64,000 nucleotides of DNA from UBA1306 sp964396415 (GTDB taxonomy: Bacteria; Spirochaetota; Spirochaetia; Treponematales; Rectinemataceae): contig CAYNFM010000004.1 of NCBI GenBank assembly GCA_964396415.1, positions 1 through 64,000 on the forward strand, in the 5' to 3' direction. The position numbers were made by a program, and so were the translations under genes. The notes under the pieces are model-generated. The model did no database searches. It saw only the letters and a list, made by a program, of their open reading frames with translations, and was not told where the DNA came from. How positions within the stretch are numbered: position 1 is the stretch's first letter; each line of letters starts with the position of its first letter. Below are positions 24,368 through 32,765 of the stretch, one piece after another.

Positions 24368-25147
24368 ATGAAACGTTTTATCGTGGGAGTTTTCTTGGCG
24401 CTCTCGGCCATCGCAGTCTTCGCCGACCCGAAGGCCGACGAGATCGTCAAGGCGATGCTGGATCAAAAGAGTCCATCGGACATGACGTCAATCTCCACTA
24501 TGGCGATCACGGACCGCACCGGCGTCGTGAAAACAAGAAAGATGAAGCAGGTATCCAAGGAGACGCCCGAAGGGACCAAGTCCTTCGTCGAGTTCGTGGA
24601 ACCGGCCGACGTCAACGGTACGAAGTTTCTGACCGTCTCGAAAAAAGGCGCCGACTCCGATCAGCGGATGTACCTTCCGGCCCTGAAGAAAATCAGGAAG
24701 ATCTCGAGTTCGAGCAAGGATGGGGATTTCCTCGGCTCGGACATAAACTACTTCGACATGGAGAAGCGGTATTTCGAGGACGGCAGCTATACGCTGCTGT
24801 CGGAAGGCGAGACACTAGACGGGCCGGGGCTGGAAGGCAAGAAATTCGCGAAGATTCAAACGGTCTTCAAGGACCCCAACTGCCCCTATTCCAAGACGAT
24901 CTCGTGGATCGACAGCGCCAGCAAGGTGGCGTATCGGACCGAGTGCTATGACAAAAAGGACGGAGCGCTCCTTAAAACAATAACAATAGACGAGATTCAG
25001 ACCATCAAGGGATACACGTTCATGACGAAGAGTACCTTCGTCAACAACAAGAAAGGCTCCAAAACCGTCACCTCGCTCGAGAACATCACTCCGGATACCG
25101 GTGTCAAGGACTCGGCCGTCAGCGTCAAGAGGCTCGAGCAGTCATGA
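24368..25147 (+). CDS. LolA-like outer-membrane lipoprotein-sorting domain protein
   Basis: Exported protein of 259 residues with a cleaved signal peptide (MKRFIVGVFLALSAIAVFA-DP). The mature part is a LolA/LolB-like half-barrel: ADEIVKAMLDQKSP, RKMKQVSKE, SFVEFVEPADVNGTKFL, MYLPALKKIRKISSS, FLGSDINYFDME and a series of amphipathic strands. It probably carries a lipid or lipoprotein across the periplasm. It overlaps the barrel gene by 4 nt and is followed by an MMPL exporter; I recall the same trio in other spirochaetes and proteobacteria. The cargo is unknown. Confidence 0.85.
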   Translation: MKRFIVGVFLALSAIAVFADPKADEIVKAMLDQKSPSDMTSISTMAITDRTGVVKTRKMKQVSKETPEGTKSFVEFVEPADVNGTKFLTVSKKGADSDQRMYLPALKKIRKISSSSKDGDFLGSDINYFDMEKRYFEDGSYTLLSEGETLDGPGLEGKKFAKIQTVFKDPNCPYSKTISWIDSASKVAYRTECYDKKDGALLKTITIDEIQTIKGYTFMTKSTFVNNKKGSKTVTSLENITPDTGVKDSAVSVKRLEQS

Positions 25148-26541
25148 GCCCGAGAGACGCTATAAAACTGGTCCTCGCGATCGCCTTGGCCCTTGCGGCC
25201 TTAGGGCAGGCGGTCGCCGAGGACTCGGAGACCGCGACCGAGTCTCCAGCCTTCATGGCTTTCAATTTAACCGGGGCACACGAATTGAGCTATGCCATGC
25301 CGGCCGGGGGCTACTCCTGGGATAGCGGATACGATGGAGAGATGAAGTATCCGCAGCTCATCAACGACCTTGGGCTCGATGCGACGATAGGCCAGATAGG
25401 CGTAGTTTCCAAATGGGAAATTCAAAGCCTTGAGCAGCATGGCGAGGCGATAAACAACCTCAGGTACGTGGAAAACTACATTGCGTGGAACCCGGAAAAA
25501 TTCCGCTTCAGCTTCGGCTACCAAGTGTTTTCCTGGGGCGTGGCAGACGGACGCAATCCGACGGACAATATCAATCCGGAGGACTACACGACACTCGAAG
25601 GGGACAAGGTTCACAAGATCCCCGTCCTCGCGATCGGAGCCAGCTGGTATCCCGGCGAGGAATGGTCCCTCGACTCGGTCTATATCCCTCTCCCTCTCGA
25701 TAGTCTCTTCCCTGAGGACTATATACGATCGCTCCGGAACGAAGGCATTAACGCCTCGCTCGATGAAGTCGAGGATAAGCCGGAGAACTTCGTCGCAGGG
25801 GGAAAGCTCAACTATCGAAGCCCGGCCATGGATTTCTCGGTAAGCTACCTCTATGACTTCGACCGGATGTATACGCCCTCCGTGACCGACGACTTCGGCG
25901 TCTCTCTCGAAAGAAAACGCGTCCACAGGATCGGCGCCGACATGAAGACGACCCTCGGCCGCTACGGACTCTGGGCCGAGGCCTGTTATTCGCTCACCGG
26001 CAATTCCGATCCCTCGAGCTACGCCGAGCGACTTTCAAGTCTGGACTATACGCTGGGGTTCGACTTCAGCTACGGCCCTGGCGACGACTATTACCTCAAT
26101 CTCCAGTACACCGGCACGGTCTATCCGGGGTATGACAGTTCCGCCGATACGTTCTCGCAGTCCGATCCACGCTATCTCGAGAAGGAACTCTTGTACCAGC
26201 TCGCCGGAGTCGACGGGGGCCTGACCCAGGGCCTGACGTGGAACGCCCGCTGGAGCTTCGCGGATGGAGCTATAGTTCCATCCTTCACCGGATCCTACTC
26301 CCTACCCTTTTACTACGATAGCTCGAGCGTGAAGTACTACGGAAGCATGCTCCTGAAGCCCCAGATCGACTTCATGCCGATCGACTCCTTCCACATCGTG
26401 GTCGGGGCCATCCTGGCCTATTCGTGGGTGAGCCAGGGCGGACAAGGCGTCACGCTCGATACCTCCGATTTGGTGGGAGTCTATACTCCCGAAAACAATG
26501 TCTTTCTCAGCGTCACCTACATGTGGAGCTACGACAAATAG
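25144..26541 (+). CDS. Predicted outer-membrane beta-barrel protein (DUF1302-like)
   Basis: A 465-residue exported protein with a signal peptide (hydrophobic residues 6-22, AVAED cleavage region). The rest alternates aromatic and hydrophobic residues in short strands, for example YVENYIAWNPEKFRFSFGYQ, WGVADGRNPTDNINPEDY and FLSVTYMWSYDK, with an aromatic-rich C-terminus typical of barrels. The WG.ADGRNPTD block recalls DUF1302 proteins that accompany LolA-like and MMPL genes. It is likely the outer-membrane exit of the export route formed with its neighbours. Confidence 0.75.
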   Translation: MSPRDAIKLVLAIALALAALGQAVAEDSETATESPAFMAFNLTGAHELSYAMPAGGYSWDSGYDGEMKYPQLINDLGLDATIGQIGVVSKWEIQSLEQHGEAINNLRYVENYIAWNPEKFRFSFGYQVFSWGVADGRNPTDNINPEDYTTLEGDKVHKIPVLAIGASWYPGEEWSLDSVYIPLPLDSLFPEDYIRSLRNEGINASLDEVEDKPENFVAGGKLNYRSPAMDFSVSYLYDFDRMYTPSVTDDFGVSLERKRVHRIGADMKTTLGRYGLWAEACYSLTGNSDPSSYAERLSSLDYTLGFDFSYGPGDDYYLNLQYTGTVYPGYDSSADTFSQSDPRYLEKELLYQLAGVDGGLTQGLTWNARWSFADGAIVPSFTGSYSLPFYYDSSSVKYYGSMLLKPQIDFMPIDSFHIVVGAILAYSWVSQGGQGVTLDTSDLVGVYTPENNVFLSVTYMWSYDK

Positions 26542-26553
26542 GAGTCATTTACC

Positions 26554-29163
26554 ATGGTTGAAGACCTTCTCCAACGCAGCACGGCCATCTATAGGAAACC
26601 GTGGCCGATATTGATAGCCGTTTTCCTCGTCACTGTTTTTCTGGCCACGGGCCTGCCGAAAATGATAATCGACAACGACGTCAAATCCATGCTCCCTACG
26701 ACCGACAAGGCGCGGATGATGACCGACCTGTACGATGACGAGTCCAACTTCGGCTCGAGCAACGCGGCCATAATTGGCGTTGAGTCGGCCGATATCTTCG
26801 GACTGGATACGCTCACCTATATCAAGAGGACTCAGGATCGGATCTCCGACCTCAACCGAAGCATACCCGTCAGGCAGATGGGACGGATCCTGAAGCTCAC
26901 GGACGAGGAGGCCTCGACAGTCCTCGATGGCCTGAGGACGATCGGCATCAACGATCTGAATTACGAGGACCAAATGTTGCCGCTGATAAGGTCGAGCGAC
27001 GGACTGCAAAGGAAGTTCGGTTGGGATCGAGCCCTCGCCGATAAGGTCGCGAAGAGCGCGGCCCTGGTCCCCGACATCCGGCTCTTCGCCGCCTACGACG
27101 CGCCCCTTGGACAGATTCAAAGTCTCGTCAGTACGGACTACATCTGCTTCGATGACGACGCCCTCGTGGCGAAGAAGCTCGTCGAGGGAGAGAATCCGAC
27201 GCCGCAGACCATCGCCGGCCTGAGGGACCGGGTGGCGAGCTGGGATAGCTACGAAGGGACGCTGGTCTCCAAGGATCGCTCGATAACATCGATCACGGCG
27301 ATAATTCGGACCGAGGATAAGGACGTCAAGGCGCTCATCAATTCGGCCTTGCAGGAAATCACCTCCTCCCCGCCGCCCGGCATCAAGGTGTTCATGGCCG
27401 GAGAACCGGTCATCACGGACCATATCGGCGCAGCCATGGCCAAGGACATGCCGATCCTCATCCCCATCATGGTCGCGGTCCTCGTCGTGATACTTTTCCT
27501 GTGCTTCCGGAGCCTCAAGGGCATCGTTTTCCCCATCGCGATGACATTCTTGGCAATCGTCTGGACCTTCGGGCTCATGGGGCTTCTTGGAGTTCCCCTC
27601 ACCGTGGTGAGCTCCACCATCCCGGTTCTCCTCATGGCCATCGTCTCCGCTTACGGCATCCACCAGATGAACCACTATTTCGAAGACCCTCGACAGGATA
27701 AATACCAGGTGCTCAGGCACAATTCCGGGAGCGTGGGGCTGGCTATCCTGCTGTCGGGGCTTACGGTGATGATCGGCTTCGGGTCCATGATAATCCTGGA
27801 CTTCGTGCCCATCCGGAACTTCGGCCTATTGACGGCCCTTGGCGACCTCGTCGGCGTACTGGCCGCCCTCTTCGTTCTGCCGGCGTTGCTGATAGTCGGC
27901 TCCCCGCGCAAAAAACCCGGCGTCTACGTCCCGGAAGACGAGAAGACCGACATTATCTCGCGATTGCTGCGGGCTACGATGGGAGTCGGGAGGAGTCACC
28001 CCGGTCGTCTGCTCGTCGCAGTCGGCGCACTCGCCCTCATCGTGGCGAGCGGCGCTTTCTTCGTGAAATCCGACATGGACATCGTGAAATTCTTCCCGAA
28101 GAACGATTCGGTGCGGGTCGCGGACCGTGTCATCAATGAAAAAATGTCAGGCACGAAGAGCATATCGGTCATCCTGGACACCGATTTGAGAGACGCGCTC
28201 TCCCGCAAGGGCAACCCGGACACGATAGTCGAGCTCACGAGCCCCGAGGTTCTCGAGAAGGTCGACGGGTTCGCTCGGGACTTGAAGGCCGCGTTCCCGA
28301 ACGTCACCAAGGTAAGTTCCTACGCCGACGTGCTCAAGAAGATGAATCAGGTAATGAATGGCGGCGACTCAAAATACTATGTGATTCCCGACGATCCCGC
28401 CCTGATCGGCCAGTACATGGTCATCTTTTCGGGTGACACCAAGGCCCTGCTTACCACGAACCACGACAAGATGCGCGTCATGGTGGCGATGAACAGAGGC
28501 AGCACCGAGGAAATCCACAAGGTCGTGCTCTACGCTCAGTCCTACTTCGATCCGGCCTTCCTGTCGCGCAACCATCTCCAGGCCCAGGTGGCCGGCTACG
28601 AGCAGATTTCCTACATGGCGAACCGGGCCCTGCTCAGGGGCAACATGGAGAGCATTTTCGCCTGCGTCGTCATCGTGTTCCTCATCCTGCTCGCGGTGCT
28701 TCGCGATTTCCGCATGAGCCTCGTCGCCGTCGTGCCCATCGCGCTCTGTCTGGTGGTCGATTTCGGCTACCTCGGGTTTTCCGGCACCCCGCTGAACACG
28801 ACGACGTCGCTGGTCTCTTCGATCGGCATAGGCATCGGAATAGACTTTTCGATCCATTTCATCACGTGGTATAGGCGCGAATTGCGCGTGGATCGGAATG
28901 TCCTGAAGGCCGTGGACAGGACGATCCTCCATAAAGGCAGAGCCATCCTGTATAACTGGCTCGTGATCGTCGGTGGATTCCTCGTGCTGCTCGGTTCGCA
29001 GATGGGCCCGATGAGGGACTTCGGCCTCCTTACCGCCCTCTGCCTGACCGTGACGGCGATCGGGGCAATTGTCGTGGTGCCGGCCATTATCCGCCTGCTG
29101 GCCAGGAAAGACCGCGATTTCCTGTATCTTGGCGTGACGAGCGCGGAAGGGGAGCTGAATTGA
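26554..29163 (+). CDS. MMPL/RND-superfamily exporter
   Basis: Inner-membrane transporter of 869 residues with the duplicated RND plan. Each half has one helix (PWPILIAVFLVTVFLATGL; RLLVAVGALALIVASGAFF), a large periplasmic loop, then five helices. Family motifs are VSAYGIHQMNHYFED in the first half and SSIGIGIGIDFSIHFITWYRRE in the second. The HpnN/MMPL type moves lipids or hydrophobic compounds. It lies 12 nt after the barrel gene, forming a LolA-like–barrel–exporter operon that may deliver a lipid to the outer membrane. It converges with a kinase/regulator pair that could sense the envelope (inference). Confidence 0.9.
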   Translation: MVEDLLQRSTAIYRKPWPILIAVFLVTVFLATGLPKMIIDNDVKSMLPTTDKARMMTDLYDDESNFGSSNAAIIGVESADIFGLDTLTYIKRTQDRISDLNRSIPVRQMGRILKLTDEEASTVLDGLRTIGINDLNYEDQMLPLIRSSDGLQRKFGWDRALADKVAKSAALVPDIRLFAAYDAPLGQIQSLVSTDYICFDDDALVAKKLVEGENPTPQTIAGLRDRVASWDSYEGTLVSKDRSITSITAIIRTEDKDVKALINSALQEITSSPPPGIKVFMAGEPVITDHIGAAMAKDMPILIPIMVAVLVVILFLCFRSLKGIVFPIAMTFLAIVWTFGLMGLLGVPLTVVSSTIPVLLMAIVSAYGIHQMNHYFEDPRQDKYQVLRHNSGSVGLAILLSGLTVMIGFGSMIILDFVPIRNFGLLTALGDLVGVLAALFVLPALLIVGSPRKKPGVYVPEDEKTDIISRLLRATMGVGRSHPGRLLVAVGALALIVASGAFFVKSDMDIVKFFPKNDSVRVADRVINEKMSGTKSISVILDTDLRDALSRKGNPDTIVELTSPEVLEKVDGFARDLKAAFPNVTKVSSYADVLKKMNQVMNGGDSKYYVIPDDPALIGQYMVIFSGDTKALLTTNHDKMRVMVAMNRGSTEEIHKVVLYAQSYFDPAFLSRNHLQAQVAGYEQISYMANRALLRGNMESIFACVVIVFLILLAVLRDFRMSLVAVVPIALCLVVDFGYLGFSGTPLNTTTSLVSSIGIGIGIDFSIHFITWYRRELRVDRNVLKAVDRTILHKGRAILYNWLVIVGGFLVLLGSQMGPMRDFGLLTALCLTVTAIGAIVVVPAIIRLLARKDRDFLYLGVTSAEGELN

Positions 29164-29244
29164 AAAACGGCAGGTAGGAACCTAGGAACTGAAAAATCCG
29201 CCTCCGCTCCCTTCGCGCCGAAAGGAGCCGATCGAGCTCTGCCC

Positions 29245-29273
29245 GAAGAGCGGCCCACGAGCGGCCGCTCTTC
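29245..29273. terminator. Hairpin between convergent genes
   Basis: A perfect 11-bp stem GAAGAGCGGCC (29245-29255) and GGCCGCTCTTC (29263-29273) with a 7-nt loop, followed by only CCTTT on the plus strand. It is placed to end transcripts of the exporter operon, the kinase operon or both. Confidence 0.5.
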
Positions 29274-29276
29274 CCT

Positions 29277-30896
29277 TTAGGAGTCCGGGCCCGGCTCGCC
29301 GAGGGGCAGGTCCATCGGGAGACTGACGGTGAAGACGCTGCCGCGTCCAGGAACGCTTTGGGCATCCACATTGCCACCGCAAAGCCTGACTATTTTCCTG
29401 ACGATCGAGAGGCCTAGCCCAAGGCCTTTCGATGATTTCGAGGAGTCCCCCTGATAATACTTCTCGAATACGTGCTCAAGCTCTTCCTCCGTCATGCCTG
29501 AGCCGCTGTCTGCCACGGAAATCAGCAGACATTCCCCGTCTCGATGGAGGCCGACCGCGATCTCGCCACTCTCAGGCGTGAATTTTATCGAGTTGCTCAG
29601 AAGATTGATCCATACCTGCTTCATCAGGTCCGCGTTCCCCACGAAAGCCGCCGGGATCAGGTCGGCCGTGACCTCGAGTCTCTTTTTCGACCACTGCGGC
29701 GAAAGGAGGATAATGCATTCCCTGATCTGCTCGTCGAGCGAGTATGGCGTCCTGTTGCCGATGTAGTGTTGAGATTCGAGCCTGGCCATCATAAGCGCTT
29801 TTCCCGCCATCTCCGAGAGACGGTTCGACTCGGAGACGATGATGCCCAGGTATTGCCTGCGCTCCTCCTTGGATATCCTTTCCTCGAGAAGAAGTTCCGC
29901 GAAACCACGGATGGAGGTAATGGGCGATTTGAACTCATGGGAAAAATCGTTGATAAAATCGTCTCGGAGGGTCTGGACGCTCCGAAGTTCCGCGCACATC
30001 GTATTGAAATTCCTGAACACTTCCTTGAATGGGCCGGACGACTCCGGATCGAGGGTCGTCTCGAAATCGCCGGCCGCTACCTTCTCGATGCCGCTGAGAA
30101 GCTGAAACGTGTAGCGACTGTCGTTTTTGAGACTCGCGTACGAGACGAATCCCATGATGAGGGCCATTGGCGCGATCATCCCGATCATGTCGACCGGGTG
30201 ATAATGGACAGTATCGCCAAAGATGGTGTTGGCGGCATAGTCGACCAGGCCGAAAGTTATCACCGATACGATAACGATTACGGTGGACTCGAGGACGCGT
30301 CTGGTCTTCAGGCGGAGCAGAATACTCGAACGATCGCTCCCTCGGGTGCTTTGGATCGTGTCGAGACTTTTACCGAAAGAAGGCCCGCGAATGAAATCTG
30401 ACACATTCTGCAGAATATAGAGCTTCAACTCCCTGATTCCGAAAAAGGCGATGGGCGCCATGATGAGCCCTACGCTACCGGCCATGACGAGCAGGCCGGT
30501 CGGGGAATAGCCAGGCGCCCCGACGACAAGATGAGCGTAAACCTGTATCGAGATGAAGGCGGCTGTAGAGGCTGCCGCGACCGAAAGTGTCTCTATTACA
30601 AGCCAATTCCTGGGCTTTCGTCGCCTTCTCGGCGAGTCTCGCTCATACGTGTGGGCAACGCGGCGCCATGCCGCTCTGACGTTCGCAATCGAGATTACGC
30701 TCATCGCGAAGCCCATCGGCCCGACCATGCCGATCATATACACGGGCTGGTATATCGCGTTTTTGAGCACTACGATGTTCGTCCAGCACTCGACCATGCC
30801 GAAGACCATCACGGAGGCGATGACCTCGACGATGGCTATCATGAAGACGTGCTTCCGAATTTGGCCCAGGGATGTCATTGTGGAGGTTCTACTCAT
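29277..30896 (-). CDS. Membrane sensor histidine kinase (HAMP-HisKA-HATPase)
   Basis: A 539-residue orthodox kinase. Six hydrophobic segments are arranged as two similar halves (AIVEVIASVMVFGMVECW and VIVIVSVITFGLVDYAAN, each followed by a D/PMIGMxxPMxFxMxxxS helix), so the sensor region looks internally duplicated. After a HAMP-like linker come the H box SHEFKSP (H320), N box INLLSNSIKFTPESGE, G1 VADSGSGMTEEELEHVFEKYY and G2 SKGLGLGLSIVRKIV. There is little periplasmic domain, so it probably senses in the membrane. The start overlaps the regulator gene by 8 nt. Confidence 0.92.
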   Translation of the reverse strand: MSRTSTMTSLGQIRKHVFMIAIVEVIASVMVFGMVECWTNIVVLKNAIYQPVYMIGMVGPMGFAMSVISIANVRAAWRRVAHTYERDSPRRRRKPRNWLVIETLSVAAASTAAFISIQVYAHLVVGAPGYSPTGLLVMAGSVGLIMAPIAFFGIRELKLYILQNVSDFIRGPSFGKSLDTIQSTRGSDRSSILLRLKTRRVLESTVIVIVSVITFGLVDYAANTIFGDTVHYHPVDMIGMIAPMALIMGFVSYASLKNDSRYTFQLLSGIEKVAAGDFETTLDPESSGPFKEVFRNFNTMCAELRSVQTLRDDFINDFSHEFKSPITSIRGFAELLLEERISKEERRQYLGIIVSESNRLSEMAGKALMMARLESQHYIGNRTPYSLDEQIRECIILLSPQWSKKRLEVTADLIPAAFVGNADLMKQVWINLLSNSIKFTPESGEIAVGLHRDGECLLISVADSGSGMTEEELEHVFEKYYQGDSSKSSKGLGLGLSIVRKIVRLCGGNVDAQSVPGRGSVFTVSLPMDLPLGEPGPDS

Positions 30897-31575
30897 CGGC
30901 GGACGCTCCTACGATATCGGCTTTATATCCCACGCCCTTCACTGCGGTGATCTCTATCTCGCCTATGACCTTCACCTTGCTTCTCAGCCTGTAGACATGG
31001 GTTTTGATGGTATCCTCTCCGCTGTCCGAGTCGAAGCCCCAGATGTCGTTCATAAGCTGGGTCTTAGTGTATATTCTTCCGGGCGTCGAGAGAAATTTGA
31101 AAAGGAGCTCGAACTCTTTCTTGGGAAGAGCGATCGAGACCTCGCCCCTACTCACTGTAAAAGTCGAAGGATCCGCGGTGATTCCGCGCACCTGGAGTTT
31201 GTCGCTTTCGGATACATGGGCCCTGCGAAGCAGGGCCTGCACCCTCCACATGAGCTCCTCAAGATTGACGGGCTTCATCAGGTAGTCGTCGGTTCCCGTT
31301 CGAAATCCGATTCTTTTAGCGTCGAAGGACTGATTGGCAGTGAGCATGATCACGGGAAGGAGGAGGCCCAGATTCCGGATATTTCGCACTAGATCGAAGC
31401 CGTCCATGCGCGGCATCATGATGTCGGCGATAAGGAGATCGATATGCCGGCTCGAAATCGTCTCCAAGGCCTCTCTGCCGTCTTGCGCGAAGAAAACAGA
31501 ATGCTTTTGTTTAAGATGATGTCCGAGCAGAAGTCTGATGTTCTCGTCGTCTTCCGCAATCAAGATATCCGCCAA
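30889..31575 (-). CDS. OmpR-family response regulator
   Basis: A 228-residue partner of the downstream kinase. The receiver domain has the acidic pair in IAEDDEN, phospho-acceptor D51 in LIADIMMPRMDG and lysine in DDYLMKPVN. The C-terminal winged helix shows FELLFKFLSTPGRIYTKTQL, the RTHVYRLRSKV-like ETIKTHVYRLRSKVK stretch (in the sequence DTIKTHVYRLRSKVK) and GVGYKAD. The start chosen is TTG at 31575, six nt after an AGGAG site and at the usual receiver start; an ATG at 31629 adds 18 residues without support. Targets may include the convergent exporter operon (inference). Confidence 0.91.
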   Translation of the reverse strand: MADILIAEDDENIRLLLGHHLKQKHSVFFAQDGREALETISSRHIDLLIADIMMPRMDGFDLVRNIRNLGLLLPVIMLTANQSFDAKRIGFRTGTDDYLMKPVNLEELMWRVQALLRRAHVSESDKLQVRGITADPSTFTVSRGEVSIALPKKEFELLFKFLSTPGRIYTKTQLMNDIWGFDSDSGEDTIKTHVYRLRSKVKVIGEIEITAVKGVGYKADIVGASADE

Positions 31576-31768
31576 GCCGGACTCCTCTCTCAATGGAGCA
31601 AAAACCGAAAGAGCACTAAAATTTAGCACTCGGCATTAAAACGTGAAAAGGCCCACAAGGCTTTCCTTTCCCCTCAAGCCTATGCGAAGGCCTTGCCGAC
31701 ACTAGAAGGGAATAGGACGGTCCCCATGGTCGGGACGGCGCGCCGAAATTAAAGTGCCGTCTCCCTCC

Positions 31769-32728
31769 ATGTCGAGGAAGCATTCGGCCTCAACTGCCGG
31801 GGTCAAACGGGGAGAAGGCGTGACGGTAGCTGTGCTCGCGTCCCCTGAAGACGGGGAATTCCTCCATAGCATCCTCGTGACTCTCGACGGCGCCGGGGTC
31901 GACGCCTATGGGCTCAAGATCCACGGGAGCTGGGAAGCCCTCCAACGCGACAAGGTGATAGCGCGGGTGGAGAAGGCGAGCCATTTCCTCGCCCTCGCGA
32001 CAGAGACGAGTCTCGAGTCCTCCTGGTTTTCCTTCGCGACGGGTTACGGCTATAGCAGGGGCGCCAACTTCGCCCTTTTTCGCTTCGATTCCTCCCGATC
32101 CTTCCCCCGCTTCCTCTCCGGTCTCCCGATCTTCGACGGCCTCGACGAACTCGCCGCCTATTATCGGGCCGAGAAGGCGGATTGGCTCGTCCAGGAAGAA
32201 CGTCGAGCGGCGCGCGCCGCCCTCCTCGAGATGGGCATATCGGTCCATAACGATTCGCTCGCGCAATGCGTGCGCGATGGAGACACGAAGGCGGTCGAGC
32301 TGTTCATGAAGGCCGGCTTCCATTCCGATACCCGCGATAAGCACGGAGTCCCCCTGCTCTGTCTCGCGGCGCGCGGCAAGCACCGCGCCGTGGTCGAGAT
32401 ACTCATCGGACGGGGGGCCCAGGTCGATCAGCAGAGCGAGGACAGGGGCTATTCGCCCCTGATGGATGCCGCTCAGGCCGGCTCGGCGGATCTGGTTCGG
32501 CTTTTCCTTGAGAAGGGCGCCAAGCCCGACCTCACCGGCAAGGACGGGCAGACGGCCCTCGTCGTATCCGTGGGTCGCAACGACGTCGAGATCGCGCGGC
32601 TCCTCGTGTCCGGCGGCGCCGATCCCGACCTCGCCGACAAGCTCGGGCTCTCGGCGCGCAAGTACGCGGCTCTCTTCAAGAATCCGGTCATACTTTCCCT
32701 GTTCGAGCCTGTCTCGTCCAACTTCTAG
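31769..32728 (+). CDS. TIR-like domain plus ankyrin repeats
   Basis: A 319-residue protein with no signal peptide. Residues about 18-115 (VTVAVLASPEDGEFLHSILV, SHFLALATETSLESSWFSFA, ANFALFRFD) resemble a TIR/nucleotide-processing fold: a first strand, a strand ending in a serine-rich SLESSW motif and a helix. From about residue 165 there are four to five ankyrin repeats (GVPLLCLAARGKHRAVVEIL, GYSPLMDAAQAGSADLVRLF, GQTALVVSVGRNDVEIARLL). The start is uncertain: ATG 31769 is given, while GTG 31820 follows a GGAG site and begins right at the fold. The catalytic glutamate of TIR enzymes cannot be placed with certainty. Confidence 0.72.
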   Translation: MSRKHSASTAGVKRGEGVTVAVLASPEDGEFLHSILVTLDGAGVDAYGLKIHGSWEALQRDKVIARVEKASHFLALATETSLESSWFSFATGYGYSRGANFALFRFDSSRSFPRFLSGLPIFDGLDELAAYYRAEKADWLVQEERRAARAALLEMGISVHNDSLAQCVRDGDTKAVELFMKAGFHSDTRDKHGVPLLCLAARGKHRAVVEILIGRGAQVDQQSEDRGYSPLMDAAQAGSADLVRLFLEKGAKPDLTGKDGQTALVVSVGRNDVEIARLLVSGGADPDLADKLGLSARKYAALFKNPVILSLFEPVSSNF

Positions 32729-32729
32729 C

Positions 32730-32758
32730 TTGCGTGGGTCGAAGTATCGGTGTATTTT
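32730..32758 (+). promoter_or_regulatory. Predicted promoter of the GH31 gene (leaderless)
   Basis: TTGCGT (32730-32735), 17-nt spacer, TATTTT (32753-32758), then 7 nt to the ATG at 32766. No Shine-Dalgarno is present. Confidence 0.5.
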
Positions 32759-32765
32759 CTTTCCA

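Noticed and set aside
25144..29163. Drug-efflux tripartite pump of the AcrAB-TolC type
   Set aside because: No membrane-fusion protein or TolC-like helical barrel is present; the exporter is of MMPL rather than HAE1 type.
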